Assembly: GCA_009760855.2 (NCBI GenBank)
Contig: WPIO01000001.1
Coordinates: 17,213,001-17,277,000, forward strand
DNA from: Cristatella mucedo
Lineage: Eukaryota > Bryozoa > Phylactolaemata > Cristatellidae
DNA length: 64,000 bases
Reading direction: 5' to 3'
Shown here: one piece after another, positions 57,666-64,000 of the stretch
Position numbering within the stretch: the first letter of the stretch is position 1
Layout of the letters: every line of letters starts with the position of its first letter
Made by a program: the position numbers and the translations under genes
Notes under the pieces: model-generated
Databases searched by the model: none
Told to the model about the DNA's origin: nothing
Seen by the model: only the letters and a program-made list of their open reading frames with translations

Positions 57666-57979
57666 CTGGCATAATAAAAATTTCTCGGTGACGATCGGCT
57701 GTGCAGTGTGGGGGGAGACCACTGAGGCCCAACGAAGAAAGGAGCTGCAAGACAGCGGCTGCATTTTCGCCAACGGACGAGCGGGCGTTCAGGCAGATAG
57801 CTGTTTGATGGTCAGTAACGTCGATTTAGCCTTCTCTTTGGAAGAAGTGGGAGGAGATGATAACGTCCTCGCAGGCCGGCGGACTGGCAGAAAGACGGTA
57901 GAGCGAGCGATGACTGTTGTCATTTGACCCACTCCTCGATCCGACGACCCAAGCAGCTGACAGCTGCGCCGGGCGAGTT

Positions 57980-58036
57980 AGCTGACCCCTACGGCTGACG
58001 TTCTGGGAATTGTACCGTCAGCCGTAGGGGTCAGCT
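57980..58036. repeat. Perfect 21-bp inverted repeat with 15-base loop
   Basis: AGCTGACCCCTACGGCTGACG at 57,980-58,000 is followed by a 15-base spacer and its exact complement at 58,016-58,036. It lies within the putative intron between the two candidate exons of the unrecognised - strand gene. Confidence 0.95.
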
Positions 58037-58132
58037 CGGTAGAGAAACGCCTAGGCACTGACAAAAGCGGGTGTAAGTGCTGTGGGAATCGTTGAACCGT
58101 CTCAGAAATTGCTCTCTCCAAGCTCTTCTTAC

Positions 58133-58217
58133 CTGAGACGGTATCCACTTGAAACCAATACCCACTCAGAATTTCTTCACTCTGTCGTAGCAGCAATTTT
58201 ATCGAAAATAGGGTCTT
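58133..58217 (-). CDS. Candidate internal exon of an unrecognised gene
   Basis: After GTTGCGTTAG the frame reads KTLFSIKLLLRQSEEILSGY, then WFQVDTVS, ending in phase 1 at CTCAG|GTAAGA, a strong donor. It is phase-compatible with the exon at 57,665. The peptide looks protein-like, but I cannot name a family. Upstream exons were not found; repeats follow within a few hundred bases. Confidence 0.3.
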
Positions 58218-58439
58218 CTAACGCAACACTGCTGCAATAAAGCCCGTAACCTATGTTGATGAACTCGACACCTAGTTACTGTTAAGGCTATTTGGCCGGC
58301 CATTTACTTTTGCTTTGTCAATCAGGTGGGTGCTCTTGTTTAGGCTCAGAAACGGCGTTTCCATTCGAAACCACACCGGTTCTATGCGTAGCCTCCTAGG
58401 ATTCTCTAGCCAGAAGATGGAGATGCACAATTGTACGCA

Positions 58440-59060
58440 GTAGACCCCACCTCGAAGCCCTTCACATCACAGGCGACAACGTGCTGGTGTTTCTGAACAG
58501 CCCGGCCAGTTACCGACGAGGAGAGGATTCCTCGTCCTCTTTAGTTGTGTTATATCTACACTTCTCCCCATTAGTACTGTTTAGTTTCTCTATTAATGTT
58601 GGCGCATGCAGCTTTATTCTTATACCCAGGCTAGGTTTGGTTGGCTGGGACAGGACGGCTGTAATGTGGTAAGGTGTAGCGCCCTGCTGGCCTTGGCTGA
58701 ATTTTATCGCGAACAAGAGCTGTTCGGAGGCGGGCTAGAACTCCTTTGTCCTGGAGCAGTGAGCCAGAGAGGAGCGTCAGTGCGGTTAGAGAGGAAGCGC
58801 TTAAGAGCAAGCCAGGAAGCTCTGAGACGAGCGGTGGCGATTCGGCCTTAGAATTGATCCGATACCCGCGGAAGCTGCTGATAGATGTTGGCTGGCCTGT
58901 CAACCTTCGCCATCACTCTGTCCAAAAAGAATCGTCTGGAACCCATTCGCCATTCAAGCTGGACAGAGGGGACATTCCAGTGGCCTAATGCCGGTATTAG
59001 TTCCTTACCGTAATGGGTCATGGTGTCGGGCCCAATACCACTAAGCTCTTGCCCCATTGT
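58440..59060 (-). mobile_element. Degenerate Ty3/Gypsy-like LTR retrotransposon fragment
   Basis: A - strand frame at 58,848-59,057 reads TMTHYGKELIPALGHWNVPS then RRFFLDRVMAKVDRP, resembling the aspartic-protease flap to end region of invertebrate Gypsy polyproteins (TYG...V.L......F..DFVVA.V..P). Adjacent frames at 58,510-58,903 may be more of it, broken by stops. The assignment is from motif memory only. Confidence 0.35.
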
Positions 59061-59915
59061 CTCAGCTAAGTATTTAAGAGTCGAGCGACGCTCGCTCTGG
59101 GCCTGGTGTTTTTGGTCTCTTCTGGTCTTCGGTCCGACTCTGCGCTTCGACGCAGTCGGGCACTCGTTTCTCTGAAAGCGAGGGAGGAGGGCGGGCTGTC
59201 CGCCGACGATGGACGGAACAGGACAAGACAGCGCTATGATGATTCGGTGGACTCCACCGAATACGGTCGTATCGCGCCCGAGCTGGCATTCTGTGTTTCT
59301 TTTGTGTTTTGCGTGTGCGCGCTAGCACGTGGTCTCGGCATAGGGATTTGCCGGTGCGAGCTAGGCGTAGTTGACGTGTGTGTGGAGGCCTAGTTCTCCG
59401 GTTAGGGTTTAGGCTCCAGTTTGAGCTCCGTCTATTTGGGTCGTCCCCCCAGTATAGATGTAAGTATCGTAAGTGTGGAGACGTGTTTCCTCCGCAAGAG
59501 TGCTTAAGTTGGCATGTTTGGGGTATTCCTTCCGCACAGGTGGAAACGAAGTCCTAGTTCTCCGGTTAGGGTTTAGGCTCCGGTTCGCGCTTCATTGTGG
59601 AGAAGTATTCCCTCCGCAAGAGTGCTTACGTTGGTGTGTTTGGGGTATTCCTTCCGCACAGGTGGAAACAAAGTCCTAGTTCTCCTGTTAGGGTTTAGGC
59701 TCCGTATCGCGCTCAGTGTGAAGAAGTATTCCCTCCGCAAGAGTGTTGGTGCTGTTGAGAACGTGCGAGGAGTGTGGAGATAAGGTTGAACTAGACGCGC
59801 AGCGACTTTGTGCGCTTGCGAATAAAGTTCAGTAAAATCCCCAATTTGTGTGTCTCGCTTTCCAATTCACGCCACGGACTCACGACCCCTTTAGTAACGG
59901 TAAGCAGGTCGGCGC
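59020..59915 (+). mobile_element. Possible LTR-like segment with tandem repeats
   Basis: A TATA-like TATTTAAG at 59,076 lies upstream, and an AATAAA at 59,820 lies downstream. GGCGCCAGAAACG near 59,912 resembles a tRNA primer-binding site. Exact ends and a second LTR were not identified, so this is tentative. Confidence 0.3.
59390..59765. repeat. 122-bp tandem repeat, about 2.5 copies plus a flanking partial
   Basis: CCTAGTTCTCCGGTTAGGGT recurs at 59,390, 59,553 and (with one change) 59,675. The last two are 122 bases apart. Each unit also holds CCTCCGCAAGAGTGCTTA and GGGGTATTCCTTCCGCACAG. The core includes GGTTAGGGTTTAGG, a telomere-like string. Confidence 0.85.
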
Positions 59916-60041
59916 CAGAAACGCTCGTTTCGTGGCGGCCAGATTATTGCGCGTAGGCGCGCACCAAACGGCATTAGGCGCTAGGCTACGCCGCTAGGTA
60001 AGCGGCAGGTCAAGCCTACCCCGCCGAGCCTTCGGCGTTAC

Positions 60042-60786
60042 AAAGAGTTACCGGCTAGGCCGAGGTCTGACGTATGGCATGGTTGGTCACGTCAGGGTCA
60101 CCCAAATGTAGGCAAATTCTTCGGTCAGAGGCTATTTCCCTCCAAGCCCTGCCATACTCCGGCCACGCCGCCGCTCGCCATGCCGCTGAGCTAGGGTAAG
60201 ACGAGCGGTCGTCAGGTTAGGCCTCTTTGTGATATCGCATGCGCCAACAACAACAGGGGAACTCAACAAGTCTACAGAGGAAGGTCCTATACAAAGTACA
60301 CTAAAGGGGCGCAAGACAACGCCGCAATCGCGAATAAACGTGTTAGTTGGCCAGTTGGCTTCCGAAGTCCTGCCATTGTACCGACTCCGTTTCAACAGTA
60401 CGAGCGTAGGCCGTAAAAGATCCGGCTAGCTAAGTAGCTGCTGGGCAAGTTGGAGTCGACGTTTCCCACAGTAGAGAGCTTCCGCTGAAAGACGCCAACT
60501 CACGGGGAACCACGAACAGGATACACGGGGAACGCAGAATATACAAATCACAACAACGAGCTTGCCACCCAGCTCCGCTCGGGCCTTGGGCACTCGTTCC
60601 CTTGCGTGCGTGGCCGCATCGCCGGAGCGCGCTTGCAACTATCCCGGTGCATAACTCAGCGAGACCGGAAGCCTTCAACGCCATGTCTTACTCGGCCAAC
60701 TTCTCCTACCCAAGAGCATCGGTGACCCTTCGTAACCCCACATGCCATAGGTGAGACCCCCGGCCTAGCCGGTGACCCTTAGCACA
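60042..60786. repeat. Imperfect inverted repeat, arms about 60 bp
   Basis: The arm at 60,042-60,102 (TTACCGGCTAGGCCGAGGTC, then TATGGCATG and GGGTCACC) matches the complement of 60,721-60,786 at roughly three of four positions. The enclosed 0.6 kb has no recognised gene. A related segment also occurs at 58,636-58,680 (GGCTGGGACAGGACGGCTGT), inverted relative to 60,785-60,812. Confidence 0.7.
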
Positions 60787-60814
60787 TTACAGCCGTCCTG
60801 TCCCAGCCAACAGA

Positions 60815-61975
60815 ACCTATCCTGGGTACATACTCTCCCTCTTTCCGATGTGATTGTTAGGCACAGTCTAGGCTTTTACTTATTTGCAGGTGACACTCAG
60901 TTGTTCCTTTATTTTGATTCCTCCCAGCCCTCCAGCACGTCGAATTCTCTCAACTCTGTAGCTGCATGTATTGATGACATTCGCCCATGGATGACAGCAA
61001 ACTTTCTTAAATTGAATGATGATAAAACAAACTTACTGGCTAATCAAACCAAGTTTGATTCAGAAATTGGGAAGGCTAACGCTCACAGTCGGCTCTTCCA
61101 GCCAATGTTCTATTGAATCTTCGCGAAATCTAGGCGTCCCGTTCCAAAGTGACCTTTTATTAGACGACCATTTTAGTTCCACAGTGAAGTCTGCCTACTT
61201 TCAGCTACATAACGTTGCTAAAATTCGGGCTCACTTAGACAGTGATAACATATTTAAATTGGTCCATGCATTTGTGACATCCCGTCTTGACTTCTGTAGC
61301 TCACTGCTTGCTGGTCTACCGGCCTGTGCAATCAGGCGCTTACAGCTGGTGCACAACTCTGCAGCTAGGCTTGTCTGTCATGAGCGTCGCAGTTGCAGCA
61401 TCACTCTTTTTCTCGCCGACCTGCACTGGCTCCCAGTAAAGCAGTGCATCGACTTCAAGGTTCTGTCACTCACTTTTAGGTCTCTTCATTCTTTGGCTCC
61501 AGTCTGCTTATCAGATCTACTCTCCCAACAGGCTTAGTATCATACCGCCACTTTTCGGAATCCAACTGCTTACCTATACCCCGTATGGACCTTAAATCCT
61601 TTGGAGAGCGTGCCTTTAGTTTGTATCCTCGCTAAGCCTGGAACTCACTTCCGACTCCCGTCACGAAATATCCTGACTTGACAAAATTCAAAAAGAAACA
61701 AAACACCCACCTATTTATTACAGCTTATAGTGGGCCTTTGGGACTCGTCTTTTACGTGCTTACCCGTGCTGACACTGTGCATGCTGTCAATAACCATATT
61801 TGCATGCTGACTCTGTGCATGTCACCCTTAACTGCGTTATGCTTTTTAGTCATTGGGCATGCTACCGCAAACCATTCGATCGTGCTTCCTTTGCAGCAAA
61901 TGCAAAGAGCCTGCGAAAGAGACAGAGTTCTCAGAGGGCGCTTTATCAAGTGTATTATTATTATTATTACTATAA
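60815..61975 (+). mobile_element. LINE copy, 5'-truncated
   Basis: The segment encodes pieces in LINE order: GFYLFAGDTQLFLYF (active-site block, YADD changed to FAGD), [73 protein letters not shown]. The 3' end carries AGAGACAGAGTTCTCAGAGG and ATTATTATTATTATTA. Frames are broken at about 61,115 and 61,537. It is the same family as the copies at 13,850 and 43,316. Confidence 0.88.
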
Positions 61976-62424
61976 GCTAGAGCGACGTGACCTTGACTTA
62001 TAACGACCTCATGTCGCGACCGTAGAGTGGAATATTTGAATACCACAGAGGGGCAACATGTTCAGCAGCCGCACGTGCGTACAACTCACTGCGAAGCGCA
62101 ACTGACCGGCTCGAAAAGCAGAGCACAGCTGAATGGTACACGGAACCAAGTACAATTGACTGATTATTACATACGACTTAGCCGGTTCCTAAAAGTTTTA
62201 ACTCGGGCAACGCGATTAATGTTTAGAGCTCTCATAGTCTCGCCGACGGCCCATTCTAACGTTTCATTGCAGAAGCCAAAAAGTCGTCAACTCCGACTGA
62301 TGAGTTATCATTGCCGATAACCATTTGCAATCGGACGCCTGGCGTCCCGTCGTCGTAGAAGCAGTAGTGAAAAATCGAGGCCACGTCCAGTCATAGAGCG
62401 ATATAGGATTCAATATTAATAAGA

Positions 62425-62940
62425 ATAATAATGTACTTGATAAAGCGCCCTCAGAGAACTTATTCTCTTTTTAGGCGCTTTACATTTGCTGCAAAGGGAA
62501 ATGCAATTGAATGGTAAGTAAAATCATGCTTGAAAAACAAACAAAATGAATAACATGGTTAGGGGTGACATGCACAGGGTCAGCATGCAAATGTGGTTAG
62601 TGGCAGCATGCACAGTGTCAGCACGCATAAGCACGTGAAGGACGAATCACAGGGACCCACTAAAAGCTGTCTAAATAGGTGTGTTTTTAAGTTATTTTAG
62701 ATACGGTCAAGTCTGGAGGTGTTCTAACGAAAGTCGGAAAGGAGTTCCAGGCTTTGGGACCATACGAACTACATGCACGGTCTCCAAATGGTTTGAGGTT
62801 TGTACGAGGTATTGGTAAACTGTTGGATTCCGAAAAGCAGGTGGTACGATGCTTGGCCTGGTGGGGGAGGAGATCTGAGAGAAAGACTGGAGCCAGAGAA
62901 TGAAGTGACCTAAAAGTGAGCGACAAAACCTTGAAGTCAT
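62425..62940 (-). mobile_element. LINE 3' fragment, almost identical to the copy at 43 kb
   Basis: In the stretch 62,680-62,938 I count two differences from 43,582-43,840. The copy ends abruptly at 62,939 in the middle of the coding region (5' truncation, typical of target-primed insertion), and its 3' end is the AATAATAAT run at 62,425. Confidence 0.92.
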
Positions 62941-63320
62941 TCACTACTTTCAACAATCTTCCTCTGTTGTATTCATGGCTAATACTTGAGCTTCTCACGA
63001 ATGTAGAAGTTCTGACTGATGCAAATATGGTGCACCATTGCCACTTAGTTAACAACAAGATGAATGGAACGGTAACGAGCAAGATGTCTCCTCGTTGCAC
63101 TCGACAGCAGGCCTGCAGCCAAAAAATTATCCCTCGGTGACTAAATCTTGACCTAAAGTGTACACAGCCGGAAATGCTAGAGTATACATTTGGTGTCACT
63201 ATGCAGTCCACACAGCTTAATGAGCCGTAAGCGGATATTGGGATTTCAGTAGACGCCAGCTTAAGCTAAAGTACTTGGCGGTCGCGGGCAAGAGGTCTCG
63301 TAGACTCTGCTTACATAATA
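62941..63320. other. No feature recognised
   Basis: The stretch between the LINE fragment and the SINE holds no recognised exon or repeat. Confidence 0.5.
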
Positions 63321-63321
63321 C

Positions 63322-63490
63322 ATCTAGCCTAGGAGGTAAGGTGCTCACTCTTCATGACCGAGGTCGGGGGTTCCAATCCGGCAGTTGCTGATTCTTCAAT
63401 GCCAGCTGCAAGCGGCGGTGATAGCCGTTTAGGCTCTTCTGCCGCTATACAAATTAGGCTGTGAAACTAGCTCGTATTATTCTTATTATC
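63322..63490 (+). repeat. SINE family A copy
   Basis: CCTAGGAGGTAAGGTGCTCA, GACCGAGGTCGGGGGTTCCA, CAGCTGCAAGCGGCGGTGAT, AGCCGTTTAGGCTCTTCTGC and TTAGGCTGTGAAACTAGCTC are in family order, with a TATTATTCTTATTAT tail. Confidence 0.85.
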
Positions 63491-63797
63491 TAGTTTAAAA
63501 ATAAATATTTGATTCCCATCGACCCGTAGTGCTTGCTGCATTGCCAATAAAATTGCATGACCACTGTTGGAATTCAAAAGGGTGCCATCATTGTAAGCTC
63601 TAAACGATTGGCTTGTGCCTTATTACAAACACAATATTATTTTGGCCGTTCTGCTGTGCCCGGTTACGCTAAACTATTATGACACTAGCTGAAATATAAG
63701 ACCCCCTAGGTGACTTTCTGCGGTGAAATTCTGTCGATTTTGCCCGTTAGAAATGCTCTAGCCCTCACTCGGAAGACCGACTTGAAGCTGGAGCATT

Positions 63798-63970
63798 CTA
63801 GGCTCACTAGGTAAGGCGGTTGCTTTTCATGACCTCGGCCCCGAGGTCGTGGGTTCGAATCCTGCAGTGGGCGATCCCTTATCGCTACTGCAAGCGGCGG
63901 GGATAGCCGGAAAGGCTCTTCTGTCGCTATACAAAAATAGGCTGTCAATTCAGCTAGTATTTATTTATTT
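63798..63970 (+). repeat. SINE family A copy
   Basis: GGCTCACTAGGTAAGGCGGT, CGACCTCGGCCCCGAGGTCG, GGGTTCGAATCCTGCAGTGG, AAGGCTCTTCTGTCGCTATA and GGCTGTCAATTCAGCTAGTA are followed by a TTTATTTATTTA tail. It is close to the copy at 56,178 in opposite orientation. Confidence 0.9.
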
Positions 63971-64000
63971 AGAAATACTTCCCACGCTGATTTTTGACTA

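Overview
The window is genomic DNA from an animal, most likely an invertebrate. It has split genes with GT-AG introns, long repeat-filled introns, many CA/TA/CT microsatellites, and dozens of LINE and tRNA-derived SINE fragments with (TTA)n-type tails. Nothing prokaryotic (operons, ribosome binding sites, CRISPR) is visible. The phylum cannot be fixed from the sequence; a spiralian-type invertebrate is a guess.

Two protein-coding genes were reconstructed by hand and face each other tail to tail. (1) On the + strand, about 6.59 to 33.0 kb, lies a VWA7-like gene (von Willebrand factor A domain-containing protein 7 / G7c family). Eleven resolved or candidate coding exons have matching splice phases. 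They encode a signal peptide, the conserved VWA7 N-terminal region (motif DFYSNTNW and a KCSHGG motif before the VWA domain), a diverged VWA region, Ig-like/beta-rich downstream domains, a Ser/Thr-rich stalk, one membrane segment and a short cytoplasmic tail. A poly(A) signal lies at 33,795. The exon carrying the first metal-binding motif of the VWA domain was not found. (2) On the - strand, 55,963 down to 41,081, seven phase-consistent exons encode a 1-acyl-sn-glycerol-3-phosphate acyltransferase of the AGPAT3/4/5 type. It carries the NHX4D and EGTR catalytic motifs. The last short exon was not located.

Layout: 1 to 6.2 kb is intergenic with small repeats, including a 60-bp hairpin tandem repeat. 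From 5 to 7 kb the sequence is CpG-rich and leads into exon 1 of the VWA7-like gene. From 7 to 33 kb are its exons, with LINE/SINE-filled introns and a 293-bp GCTGT array. From 34 to 41 kb is a repeat-bearing spacer. From 41 to 56 kb is the acyltransferase gene, whose introns hold a reverse-transcriptase LINE copy and several SINEs. From 57.5 to 58.2 kb are two candidate exons of an unrecognised - strand gene. From 58.4 to 60.8 kb is a patch of degenerate LTR-retrotransposon-like sequence with tandem and inverted repeats. From 60.8 to 64 kb are LINE and SINE copies, one nearly identical to the copy at 43.6 kb.

The two genes have no evident functional link: one is a secreted or membrane adhesion-type protein, the other a membrane enzyme of glycerophospholipid synthesis. 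The main open questions are whether the VWA7-like domain has lost its metal site, whether a spare in-phase terminal exon makes a short membrane-anchored isoform, and how the SINE and LINE families share their 3' tails.
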